The notes under the pieces: model-generated
The model's input: the letters and a program-made list of their open reading frames with translations, nothing else
Told to the model about the DNA's origin: nothing
The model's database searches: none
Translations under genes and position numbers: made by a program
DNA from: JAEXOD01 sp964652025
Lineage (GTDB): Bacteria > Bacteroidota > Ignavibacteria > Ignavibacteriales > Melioribacteraceae
DNA: 64,000 bases
Direction: 5' to 3'
Assembly (NCBI GenBank): GCA_964652025.1
Contig: CAZYZX010000006.1
Coordinates: forward strand, 62,001-126,000
In this document: in pieces, positions 34,582 to 42,700 of the stretch
Position numbering within the stretch: position 1 is the stretch's first letter
How the letters are laid out: the number at the start of each line of letters is the position of its first letter

Positions 34582-35441
34582 ATATTTTTATTGATGAATT
34601 AATATTAAATTTAGAAGCGAGCAATTGCAACAATGTAATTTGTTTAGTAAAAGAGCTTTATAAAAAAGGGATAAAAATATTAACCAACTTAGAAAATATT
34701 CCTTATGTTATGAGGAAAGTATATCAATCAGAGGGGATTAATTTAATTGATGGTGAAACTGCTGATTATAAAATTATTTTATCTGCTGAAAAGAAGTATA
34801 CTTTACTAAATAATTATTACGAAACATTAGAAGATGCTTTAAAGAGTATTAATGAATTTAATAGAATTGCAGAAGTAACCCGAAATACTAAAGAAACAAA
34901 GATTTATGTTAAAGTTAATTTAGATGGAAGCGGTAAAAGTGATATTAATACTGGAATAGGTTTTTTTGACCATATGCTAAATCAAATTGCGAGGCATGGA
35001 AATATAGACCTTACTATAAATGCAAAAGGAGATTTAGAAGTAGATAATCATCATACTGTTGAAGATACAGGACTTGCACTTGGTGAAACAATACTTAAAG
35101 CATTAGGAAATAAAATTGGAATAAAAAGATATGGCTTTTTACTACCAATGGATGATAGTATTGCTAAAGTGGCAATTGATTTAGGTGGTAGAGCATATTT
35201 AAATTTTAAGTGTAAATTTAAAAATTCAGTTGTGGGTAAATTTCCAACAGAATTAACAGAAGAATTCTTTAAGTCGCTTGCTGCCGGCTTACAAGCAAAT
35301 ATTTATATTAAATGTAAAGGTAAAAATGACCATCACAAAATTGAAAGTATTTTTAAGGCTTTTGCAAAGGCATTAAATGAAGCACTAAGGTTTGATGAGC
35401 GTGCAGCAAATATATTACCAACTACAAAAGGTGTTTTATGA
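34578..35441 (+). CDS. hisB: Imidazoleglycerol-phosphate dehydratase with decayed N-terminal domain
   Basis: The C-terminal ~193 residues (from about 95) are a full IGP dehydratase: GIGFFDHMLNQIARHG, NHHTVEDTGLALG, PMDDSIAKVAIDLGGR and KNDHHKIESIFKAFAKAL, carrying the Mn-binding histidines and glutamates. Bacteroidota often fuse an N-terminal HAD phosphatase (~165 aa) to this. Here only ~93 residues precede it. They lack the catalytic D-x-D-G-T motif and later HAD motifs. ELYKKGIKILTNLENI resembles the family's 'GY-K-V-TNQ' segment, and EFNRIAEVTRNTKET matches the linker I recall in bifunctional HisB. So the phosphatase domain appears shrunken and inactive. The dehydratase should work. Confidence 0.92.
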   Translation: MNIFIDELILNLEASNCNNVICLVKELYKKGIKILTNLENIPYVMRKVYQSEGINLIDGETADYKIILSAEKKYTLLNNYYETLEDALKSINEFNRIAEVTRNTKETKIYVKVNLDGSGKSDINTGIGFFDHMLNQIARHGNIDLTINAKGDLEVDNHHTVEDTGLALGETILKALGNKIGIKRYGFLLPMDDSIAKVAIDLGGRAYLNFKCKFKNSVVGKFPTELTEEFFKSLAAGLQANIYIKCKGKNDHHKIESIFKAFAKALNEALRFDERAANILPTTKGVL

Positions 35442-36022
35442 TTGGGATTATAGACTATGGAAGTGGAAATATTAAATCTATTATTAATGTGATTGATCAA
35501 ATGAAGATTAATTATACTTTATCTAATAACATAAAAGAATTATCAACTTGCAATAAGATTTTATTACCTGGTGTTGGAGAGGCAAATTATGCAATGAATA
35601 AGCTTAAGGAGTTAAATTTAGTTGATTTTATTAAAAATTTAAAAACTCCATTATTAGGTATATGTTTAGGATTACAATTATTAACTGACAGCAGTGAAGA
35701 AGGCGAGACAGAATGCTTAGGAATAATTAATGTTAAAACTGTTAAATTTAATGATAAAAATTTAATTATTCCTCATATGGGGTGGAATGATATAAAAATA
35801 ATTAGTGAAAACAGATTATTAAAAGGCGTTAATAGTGGTAGCGATTTTTATTTTGCTAATTCATATTATGCGCCTATTAATAAATATACAATTGCGGTAA
35901 CAAATTATGGAGTAGATTTTTCTGTAGTAATAAATAAAGATAATTTTTGGGGAGTGCAATTTCATCCTGAAAAATCGGGAAAAAATGGAATAAAAATATT
36001 GGAGAATTTTTTTAGCTTATGA
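35438..36022 (+). CDS. hisH: Imidazole glycerol phosphate synthase, glutaminase subunit
   Basis: HisH cuts glutamine and passes ammonia to HisF. The 194 residues are a class I amidotransferase: IIDYGSGNIKSI at the start, the oxyanion region LPGVGE, nucleophile C76 in LGICLGLQLL, and the His-x-Glu pair in VQFHPEKSG at the end. It overlaps hisB and hisA by four bases each. Here HisA lies between HisH and HisF, the common gene order H-A-F. Confidence 0.97.
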   Translation: MIGIIDYGSGNIKSIINVIDQMKINYTLSNNIKELSTCNKILLPGVGEANYAMNKLKELNLVDFIKNLKTPLLGICLGLQLLTDSSEEGETECLGIINVKTVKFNDKNLIIPHMGWNDIKIISENRLLKGVNSGSDFYFANSYYAPINKYTIAVTNYGVDFSVVINKDNFWGVQFHPEKSGKNGIKILENFFSL

Positions 36023-36735
36023 AAGTGATACCAGCAATAGATATTTACGAAGGTAAAGTAGTTCGTTTAACAAAAGGGGATTTTGATAAACGAATGGAAT
36101 ATTTAGGAACACCTTTAGATTATGCAATAATTTATGAAGATGCAGGTTTTAATAAAATACATATTGTAGATTTAGCTGCCTCTGTAACAGGAGCGCTGAA
36201 TATTGTAAAAACTATTGAAATTATTAAATCCAAAACAAAATTAAACTTGCAAGTAGGTGGTGGCATAAAAAATTTAGCTGTTGCTGAACTATTAATTAAT
36301 TGTGGTGTAGATTTTTTAATTATTGGTTCAATTTCTATAACTAATAAAGAGGAATTGAATAAGATACTTAAAAAAATACCAAGTGATAAAATTATAATTG
36401 CTGCAGATTTTGAAGATGAAAAAATAGCAATAAAAGGATGGCAAGAATTAAGTAATATAACAATTGAAGAACATATTAATTATTGCCAAAATTTAAATTT
36501 AAAATCAATTTTATGTACGGATATATCCAAAGATGGAATGCTAAAAGGACCAAGTATTGAAGTATATAAAAAATTATTAAATAAATTTCCAAATATAAAT
36601 TTAATTGCTTCGGGTGGAATAACTACAGTTCAAGATTTAGAGGAATTAAAAAATATTGGGATAAAAGAAGCAGTAGTTGGCAAAGCTATTTACGAAAATA
36701 AAATAAAAATAGAGGAGTTAAAACGATTTGCTTAA
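36019..36735 (+). CDS. hisA: Phosphoribosylformimino-AICAR-phosphate isomerase
   Basis: HisA opens the ribose ring of ProFAR to give PRFAR, the substrate of HisF. The 238 residues fold as a half-repeated TIM barrel. MKVIPAIDIYEGKVVRLTKG carries the base aspartate D8, GGGIKNLAVAELLINCG one phosphate loop and ASGGITTVQDLEEL the other; CTDISKDGMLKGPS has the second catalytic aspartate. It overlaps hisH by four bases and hisF by eight. Confidence 0.97.
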   Translation: MKVIPAIDIYEGKVVRLTKGDFDKRMEYLGTPLDYAIIYEDAGFNKIHIVDLAASVTGALNIVKTIEIIKSKTKLNLQVGGGIKNLAVAELLINCGVDFLIIGSISITNKEELNKILKKIPSDKIIIAADFEDEKIAIKGWQELSNITIEEHINYCQNLNLKSILCTDISKDGMLKGPSIEVYKKLLNKFPNINLIASGGITTVQDLEELKNIGIKEAVVGKAIYENKIKIEELKRFA

Positions 36736-37483
36736 AAAAAGAATAATTCCATGTTTAGATGTAAAAGATGGGAAAGTTGTAAAAGGTACTAATTTTATAA
36801 ATTTAAGAGATGCGGGTGATGCTGTAGAATTAGCAAAAAAGTACTATGAAGATAGTGCAGATGAGTTAGTTTTTTTAGATATTACCGCAACAGAAGAAAG
36901 AAGAAAAACAATAATTAAACTTGCGGAAGAAGTGGGGAAAGTAATTCGTATACCTTATACAATAGGTGGTGGAATAAGTACTTTACAGGATATAGAAAAT
37001 TTACTGATGGCGGGAGCGGATAAAGTATCGCTAAATAGCGCGATTGTAAAAAATCCAAAATTGATAACTGAAGCTGCAAAGCGATTTGGCAGTCAAGCAG
37101 TGGTGGCAGCAATTGATGTTAAAAAAGAGGGGGAAAGTTATTATGTATACATAAAAGGGGGCAAAGAAAAAACAAATATAGAAGCTTTTGAGTGGTATAA
37201 AAGAGTTGTTGAGCTTGGTGCTGGAGAAATTTTGTTAACTTCTATGGATAAAGATGGTACCAAAGATGGTTATGATTTAAATTTATTAAAAAGTGTAACA
37301 AGCTTAGTAAATGTTCCTATTATTGCAAGTGGAGGTGCGGGTAAACAAGAAGATTTTTATAATGCTTTTGTAAAAACTAACGTTACTGCTTGTTTAGCTG
37401 CTGGGTTATTTCATTTTGATATTTTAAAAATTAGTGACTTAAAAATATACTTAAAAGAAAAAGGAATAGAGGTTAGATTATGA
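36728..37483 (+). CDS. hisF: Imidazole glycerol phosphate synthase, cyclase subunit
   Basis: HisF takes PRFAR and ammonia from HisH and makes imidazole glycerol phosphate and AICAR. The 251 residues start at TTG 36728, which gives the usual HisF opening MLKKRIIPCLDVKDGKVVKG with catalytic D11; GAGGAG nine bases upstream supports it. GGGISTLQDIENLL, TSMDKDGTKDGYDL (second catalytic aspartate) and ASGGAGKQEDF follow. The start overlaps hisA by eight bases, so it depends on coupled translation. Motifs are complete. Confidence 0.97.
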   Translation: MLKKRIIPCLDVKDGKVVKGTNFINLRDAGDAVELAKKYYEDSADELVFLDITATEERRKTIIKLAEEVGKVIRIPYTIGGGISTLQDIENLLMAGADKVSLNSAIVKNPKLITEAAKRFGSQAVVAAIDVKKEGESYYVYIKGGKEKTNIEAFEWYKRVVELGAGEILLTSMDKDGTKDGYDLNLLKSVTSLVNVPIIASGGAGKQEDFYNAFVKTNVTACLAAGLFHFDILKISDLKIYLKEKGIEVRL

Positions 37484-38082
37484 ATTTAGAAATTTTAAAT
37501 TTTGAAAAAATGAGTGGATTAATACCAGCTATAATTATAGATGTTTTTACAAATTTAGTGTTGATGTTAGGATTTATGAATGAAGAAGCTTTAGATATAA
37601 CAAATAAAACGGGAAAAGTTACTTTTTATAGTAGAACAAAAAACAAAATTTGGACAAAGGGAGAAACCTCTGGAAATTTTTTAATTGTAAAAAAAATAGT
37701 TACAGATTGTGATAATGACACATTACTAATTTATGCAGAACCCAAAGGGAATATTTGCCACACGGGTAATTACAGCTGCTTTGGTTTAAGCAATAATAAA
37801 TTTTATTTTTTAGATTATTTATTTAATTTAATTAAAGAAAGAAAAGAGAAATTACCAGAAAACTCCTATACAACAAAACTTTTTTTGAAAGGCGAAAACA
37901 GAATTATACAAAAAGTTGGAGAAGAAGCAATAGAAACGGTTATTGCTGCAAAAAATAATGACAAAGAAGAATTAATAAATGAAACAAGCGATTTGATATA
38001 TCATTTATTTGTAATGCTAGTAGAAAAAGGAATAGAATTAAATGATATAGCTAATAGATTATATGAACGTCATCAAAAATAG
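37480..38082 (+). CDS. hisIE: Phosphoribosyl-AMP cyclohydrolase / phosphoribosyl-ATP pyrophosphatase
   Basis: This bifunctional protein does steps 2 and 3. The HisI half (about 1-110) has GKVTFYSRTKNKIWTKGETSGN and the Mg/Zn site TDCDNDTLLIY and CHTGNYSCFG, with its conserved cysteines and aspartates. The HisE half (about 115-200) has GENRIIQKVGEEAIETVIAA and ETSDLIYHLFVMLVEKG. The 200-residue length is usual for fused HisIE. The start overlaps hisF by ATGA. It ends the operon; its stop is one base from the end of the convergent M28 peptidase, and no terminator hairpin is seen between them. Confidence 0.96.
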   Translation: MNLEILNFEKMSGLIPAIIIDVFTNLVLMLGFMNEEALDITNKTGKVTFYSRTKNKIWTKGETSGNFLIVKKIVTDCDNDTLLIYAEPKGNICHTGNYSCFGLSNNKFYFLDYLFNLIKERKEKLPENSYTTKLFLKGENRIIQKVGEEAIETVIAAKNNDKEELINETSDLIYHLFVMLVEKGIELNDIANRLYERHQK

Positions 38083-38083
38083 A

Positions 38084-39568
38084 TTATTTTATTAATTCTT
38101 TTTGGTAATTCCCCATTCCTACTTGGTACATTGTTAAGTATGCTAATTTAGTTATTTTAAAATATAAATCACGATTTAAAGTTTCTGGTTTATCACTTGG
38201 TAAGTGTAAATGTTTATAGCTATTTGTAGTTACAAAGTATAAAGTAGGAATTCCTTTTTGATGGAAAGGAGAAGCATCTGCTCCACCACCACCCCAAGTT
38301 TGGTTAATAGTTAAATTATCAGTTTTGCTATCAATATTTTTAGCTAAATCCCATAAAATTGGGCTAGTTTTTCCACTGCCTAATTGAATACTATCCCCAT
38401 AGCCGACACAATCCATGTTTAACATAGCAACTGTTTTATCTAATGGAAATAAAGGATTATTTACGTAAAAATCTGCACCTTGCAAACCGCTTTCTTCGTT
38501 AGAAAATAAAATAAAAATTAATGTTCTTTTGGGTTTAATGCCAGATAAACTAAATGCTTTTGAAACTTCTAAAACTGCAGCGCTACCACTTGCGTTATCG
38601 TTTGCACCAGGGAAGTATAAAGTATCGCCTTGTTTGCCAACATGGTCTAAATGTGCACCTAAAACAATATATTCATCCTTTAGTTTTTCATCTGTTCCGG
38701 GAATGTAGCCAATTATGTTAACTGTTTCCTTTTCTTTTTGATACTTAGCATTAACAATTACATTAGCAAATTTTTTTAGATTTACTGAAAAAGGTTTTTT
38801 TAATGAATCAATTTTAGTTTGTAATTCTTTAAGCGTAAAGCCAGAGCCAACAAAAAAGTCATTAGCAACTGGTAAATCTATATGTAATTCTGGAAAATTT
38901 TCGTTTTGTTCTCCACTTCCACTAATTACGCTACCAATTGGTTTTTGAGGTTCAGGATCGTTGGGGAAAGATACAAAAAGAATTGCTTTTGCACCGTGAT
39001 TAAATGCAATTGCTGCTTTTTCTCGTGGATTTCCATTAATAAATTTGCCAGCTTCTAAACTCCATTTAGGATGATATTTAAATACCATTACAATTTTATC
39101 TTTTACATCAACACCTTCGTAGTCATCATATCCTAGTTCGGGTTGACTAATGCCATATCCACAAAAGACCACTTGAGCAGTAACATTACCGCTACCAGTA
39201 AAGCCTCTAAAAACAAAATCTTTGCCTAATTTATATTCTTTGGACTTTTCATTATCGATTAATTTTAACAAAATTGGTTCTTTAATTTCGTTATATTCTA
39301 CATAAAATTTTTGAAAATATGAATTATTATTAGCAGGTAAAATACCATATTTTTTAAACCAATTAGCTGCATATTCAGCTGCTAAAAAATATCCTGGGCT
39401 AGCAGCCATTCTCCCTTCTAATGTTGGAGAAGCAAAATAGCTTACTGTATTAATTAGGGAATTAATATCTATATTATTTACGCCATTTATTTGGTTTTTT
39501 TCTTGAGCTATCAAATTTATTAAAATAATAAATAATAAACTAAAAGTAAATTTAAAAAATTTTGCCAT
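38084..39568 (-). CDS. Secreted M28-family metallopeptidase with PA domain
   Basis: The 494 residues begin with a signal peptide (about 1-21, IILINLIAQ). A PA-type insert lies at about 150-250, and the M28 zinc aminopeptidase fold follows. Ligands appear as H and D in GAHLDHVGKQG, FPGANDNASGSAAVLE, catalytic E in SNEESGLQGADFY, D in NMDCVGYGDS, and the last H in SYKHLHLPSDKPET. Known relatives release N-terminal residues outside the cytoplasm. It lacks a type IX tail, so it may stay in the periplasm. It is the second gene of a minus-strand pair, after the YyaL gene, with a gap of about 50 bases. No Shine-Dalgarno is clear. Confidence 0.9.
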   Translation of the reverse strand: MAKFFKFTFSLLFIILINLIAQEKNQINGVNNIDINSLINTVSYFASPTLEGRMAASPGYFLAAEYAANWFKKYGILPANNNSYFQKFYVEYNEIKEPILLKLIDNEKSKEYKLGKDFVFRGFTGSGNVTAQVVFCGYGISQPELGYDDYEGVDVKDKIVMVFKYHPKWSLEAGKFINGNPREKAAIAFNHGAKAILFVSFPNDPEPQKPIGSVISGSGEQNENFPELHIDLPVANDFFVGSGFTLKELQTKIDSLKKPFSVNLKKFANVIVNAKYQKEKETVNIIGYIPGTDEKLKDEYIVLGAHLDHVGKQGDTLYFPGANDNASGSAAVLEVSKAFSLSGIKPKRTLIFILFSNEESGLQGADFYVNNPLFPLDKTVAMLNMDCVGYGDSIQLGSGKTSPILWDLAKNIDSKTDNLTINQTWGGGGADASPFHQKGIPTLYFVTTNSYKHLHLPSDKPETLNRDLYFKITKLAYLTMYQVGMGNYQKELIK

Positions 39569-39617
39569 GTTATATCTGAAAATTTATTTATTAATGAAGC
39601 AAAAATAAAAAAATTAG

Positions 39618-41672
39618 TTAATTAAAAAAACTACTTAAAGTATCCATATTATTTGTTGGTAAGTGGCAATTGCCATTTTTACAAATAAAAATATATGCAT
39701 CATCTTTATAACTTTGGTAGTTTACCAAAGAGTTATTTAGTTTTATATATTGTTCAAAATTATTTTTGTTAATGTACATTAAAGTAAAAGGGGTATTAAT
39801 GTTTTTATTTACATACGATAAAAATTCTTTTGCTTTAATTGGATTATTATTTTCTAAAATTATTACTTCTGTGTAACCTTTATTAAATTTGGCAAATGCA
39901 TTTATAATCATGCTAAGAGAGCGAGTGTAATTTAATAAGTTTTTATCGTAACACTTTAATATCTTTTCAAAATAATCGTAATATTTATTATCACCTGTAA
40001 GTGAATAAAGCTCTATTAAATTTAAAGCAGCAACAGAATTAGCAGAAGGAATAGCATTATCAAATAATTGTTTACTGCGGGAAATTAATTTTTGTCCATC
40101 AACTGGAGAGAAATAGAAACCAAAATTATCCTCATCCCAATATTTTTGAATAAAAGAATCATTTAACTTAATAGCAAACTCTAAGTATTCAATTTTATGT
40201 GAAGCCTTAAAGAGTGAAAGTAAGGCACGAATTAAAAAAGCATAGTCATCTGCTGTAGAATCTAAACCAGCTTCGCCATCAATATATCTATGTAATAGCG
40301 TGTAGTTTTCTAATAATAAATGTTCTTTAATAAAATTAAAAGTACTTTCTGATAATTTAATTAAATCCTCATCTTCAAAAATTATAGATGCTTCTGATAA
40401 AGCCCAAATTATTAACGAGTTCCAATCAGTTAATATTTTTTTATCTATTATTGGATGAACTCTTGTTTTTCTAATTTCGTAAAGCTTATGTAAATAGGGG
40501 GCAAATTTTTTGGAAAGCTCTGCATTATAGTTTGTAATGTGTAGTATATTCTTTCCCGTTTTTTCTTTAGTGCTTTCTTCTTTGTAGTTCCCATCTGGAT
40601 AAATGTTGTAGTAATTGCAAAATTCATCAAAATGATTATTTGGTATAATATTCTTTAATTCATCATAGCTCCAAACGTAAAATTTCCCTTCTTCATTTTC
40701 GCTATCGGCATCAATAGCAGAGTAAAATGCATTTTCAGTAGAAAGCAGTTCTTGTTGTAAGAATTTTATTATTTCGTAAGCAGTATTTTTATAAAAAATG
40801 TTTTTAGTAATTTTATAAGTTTTAGAATAAGCAATTAATAATCCAGCTTGGTCGTAAAGCATTTTTTCAAAGTGTGGTAAAAGCCAAAACTTATCTGTAG
40901 AGTATCTATGGAAACCGAAACCCACTTGGTCAAAAATTCCTCCTAAGCGCATATTAAATAAAGATTTTTCTACCATATCTAAGGCAGTGTTAGAATTATA
41001 AAACAATGCATAATCTAATAGGAAGAGGAAATTTTGAGGTGTGGGAAATTTAGGTGCATTACCAAAGCCACCATAGTTTTTATCAAAAAAATTTAATAAA
41101 GAGTTATATAGACTATGAACGGTTTTTTCACTAAAATTTATTTGTTCGCTTTTGGGGTTATTAAAATTTATAGATTCTGCAATAGAGTTTATGCTTAAAT
41201 TAATTTTATCTGGTTCGTTTAGCCAAATTTGGTTAATTCTTTTTAACAATGTAAGAAAACCAATTCTCCCGTATCTATCTTCTGGGGGGAAATAAGTATT
41301 AACAAAAAAAGGTTTTTGAGAGTAATCCATAAATACAGTAAGAGGCCAACCGCCAGAGCCATTAATCATTTGGCAAGCATGCATGTAAATATTATCAATT
41401 TCGGGATATTCTTCTCTATCTAATTTAATAGAAATAAAATGTTCATTCAAATAATCTGCGATTATTTCGTTTTCAAAAGACTCGTGAGCCATAACATGGC
41501 ACCAATGACAAGTGGAATAACCAATTGATAAGAAAATTGGTTTGTTTTGTTTTTTAGCAATCTCAAATGCTTCGCCACCCCATGCGTACCAATTAACAGG
41601 ATTATAAGCGTGTTGTAAAAGGTAAGGGCTTTTTTCGTGGATTAATCTATTTGGTGTTTTGTGTTTATTCAT
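39618..41672 (-). CDS. Thioredoxin-fold/DUF255 protein of the YyaL (spermatogenesis-associated 20) family
   Basis: The family is widespread, but its biochemical role is unsettled. The 684 residues have the N-terminal thioredoxin-like domain with NRLIHEKSPYLLQHAYNPVNWY and GYSTCHWCHVMAHESFE (C-x-x-C motif at about 57-60). An (alpha/alpha)6 barrel-like domain similar to N-acylglucosamine 2-epimerase or unsaturated glucuronyl hydrolase folds follows (GGFGNAPKFPTPQNF, GFHRYSTDKFWLLPHFEKMLYDQAG, YSAIDADSENEEGKFYVW). Length matches the family. AGAGCTTAAA precedes the ATG. It precedes the M28 peptidase on the same strand and is divergent from uppS. Confidence 0.92.
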   Translation of the reverse strand: MNKHKTPNRLIHEKSPYLLQHAYNPVNWYAWGGEAFEIAKKQNKPIFLSIGYSTCHWCHVMAHESFENEIIADYLNEHFISIKLDREEYPEIDNIYMHACQMINGSGGWPLTVFMDYSQKPFFVNTYFPPEDRYGRIGFLTLLKRINQIWLNEPDKINLSINSIAESINFNNPKSEQINFSEKTVHSLYNSLLNFFDKNYGGFGNAPKFPTPQNFLFLLDYALFYNSNTALDMVEKSLFNMRLGGIFDQVGFGFHRYSTDKFWLLPHFEKMLYDQAGLLIAYSKTYKITKNIFYKNTAYEIIKFLQQELLSTENAFYSAIDADSENEEGKFYVWSYDELKNIIPNNHFDEFCNYYNIYPDGNYKEESTKEKTGKNILHITNYNAELSKKFAPYLHKLYEIRKTRVHPIIDKKILTDWNSLIIWALSEASIIFEDEDLIKLSESTFNFIKEHLLLENYTLLHRYIDGEAGLDSTADDYAFLIRALLSLFKASHKIEYLEFAIKLNDSFIQKYWDEDNFGFYFSPVDGQKLISRSKQLFDNAIPSANSVAALNLIELYSLTGDNKYYDYFEKILKCYDKNLLNYTRSLSMIINAFAKFNKGYTEVIILENNNPIKAKEFLSYVNKNINTPFTLMYINKNNFEQYIKLNNSLVNYQSYKDDAYIFICKNGNCHLPTNNMDTLSSFFN

Positions 41673-41812
41673 TTTAAGCTCTTTTTAGTTATTAACTATT
41701 TTGATAAAAAAAATGTTCATTAAGGTTAAAAAAAAATAAAAAGTGGGCACAAAATTAAAAAAAGGATGTTAAAGAAAAAGAATAAGTAAATAGTGTTAAA
41801 ATTTTGCAAATC

Positions 41813-41841
41813 TTGACATTTTAATCACTTTACTTTATTTT
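41813..41841 (+). promoter_or_regulatory. Putative promoter of the uppS-bamA-lpx cluster
   Basis: A perfect TTGACA at 41813-41818 is followed after 17 bases by TATTTT at 41836-41841, 34 bases before the uppS start. It is the best consensus promoter in the window and shares the TATTTT -10 seen upstream of korA and hisG. Confidence 0.6.
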
Positions 41842-41875
41842 GGTAAGTTAATTTTAAATTTTAAGAGAAAAAGTT

Positions 41876-42700
41876 TTGAAAAAGTATTTAACCGAAAAAT
41901 CAATAGAAGAAATAGAAAAGGTTAAAGAAAAAGGGAATATTCCAACTCACATAGCCATAATAATGGATGGAAATGGGAGATGGGCTAAGCAGCGTGGATT
42001 ACCTCGTGTTGCTGGTCATAAAAAGGGTGTAGAAGTAGTAAGAGAGATTGTTGAAACGTGTGCACAATTTGGTGTTCAATATCTTACCTTATATACATTT
42101 TCTACCGAAAATTGGAAAAGACCACAAGACGAAGTTACAACGTTAATGCGATTAATAGTTAGAAGCTTACATAGCGAAACTGATTCCTTACATGAAAATA
42201 ATATAAGACTTACTGCTATTGGTGAATTAAATTTATTACCAAATATAGTGCAAAAAGAACTTAGAGAAAGTATAAAAAAAACAAGCAAAAATACAAGGAT
42301 GACATTAAACCTTGCACTTAGTTATAGTGGAAGGACAGAATTAAAACAGGCAATAATAGATATTGCTAAAAGTGTAGAAGAAGGGAAATTAAAAAGTGAA
42401 GATATTAATGAAGAATTAATATCTAATTTTTTGTATACAAAAGATATGCCTGACCCAGACTTAATGATACGCAGTGGTGGGGAAATGAGGGTTAGTAATT
42501 TTTTGTTATGGCAAATTGCATATGCAGAAATATTTGTTACAAAAACATTATGGCCCGATTTTAATTATAAAAGTTTAATAGAAGCAATACAAGATTATCA
42601 ACTAAGAGAGCGAAGATTTGGACTTGTTAGTGAACAAATTTCAAAAAATAATAAGAACATTAATGCAAAAAAGAATATTTTACAAGCTACCGACATTTAG
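41876..42700 (+). CDS. uppS: Isoprenyl transferase (undecaprenyl diphosphate synthase)
   Basis: UppS makes the C55 lipid carrier used for peptidoglycan and O-antigen. The 274 residues start at TTG 41876, with AAGAGAAA upstream. The cis-prenyltransferase motif IAIIMDGNGRWAKQRG holds catalytic D31, followed by GHKKGVEVVREIV, YTFSTENWKRP and the C-terminal PDLMIRSGGEMRVSNFLLWQIAYAE. The last 38 bases overlap bamA. It opens the envelope cluster and has the strong promoter at 41813 ahead of it. Motifs are complete. Confidence 0.96.
   Translation: MKKYLTEKSIEEIEKVKEKGNIPTHIAIIMDGNGRWAKQRGLPRVAGHKKGVEVVREIVETCAQFGVQYLTLYTFSTENWKRPQDEVTTLMRLIVRSLHSETDSLHENNIRLTAIGELNLLPNIVQKELRESIKKTSKNTRMTLNLALSYSGRTELKQAIIDIAKSVEEGKLKSEDINEELISNFLYTKDMPDPDLMIRSGGEMRVSNFLLWQIAYAEIFVTKTLWPDFNYKSLIEAIQDYQLRERRFGLVSEQISKNNKNINAKKNILQATDI

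Noticed and set aside
36728..36735. hisF as a truncated gene lacking an ATG
   Set aside because: The TTG start gives the standard HisF N-terminus and has GAGGAG nine bases upstream.
42618..42700. Programmed frameshift between uppS and bamA
   Set aside because: UppS ends normally, and bamA has its own ATG followed at once by a signal peptide; it is a plain overlap.
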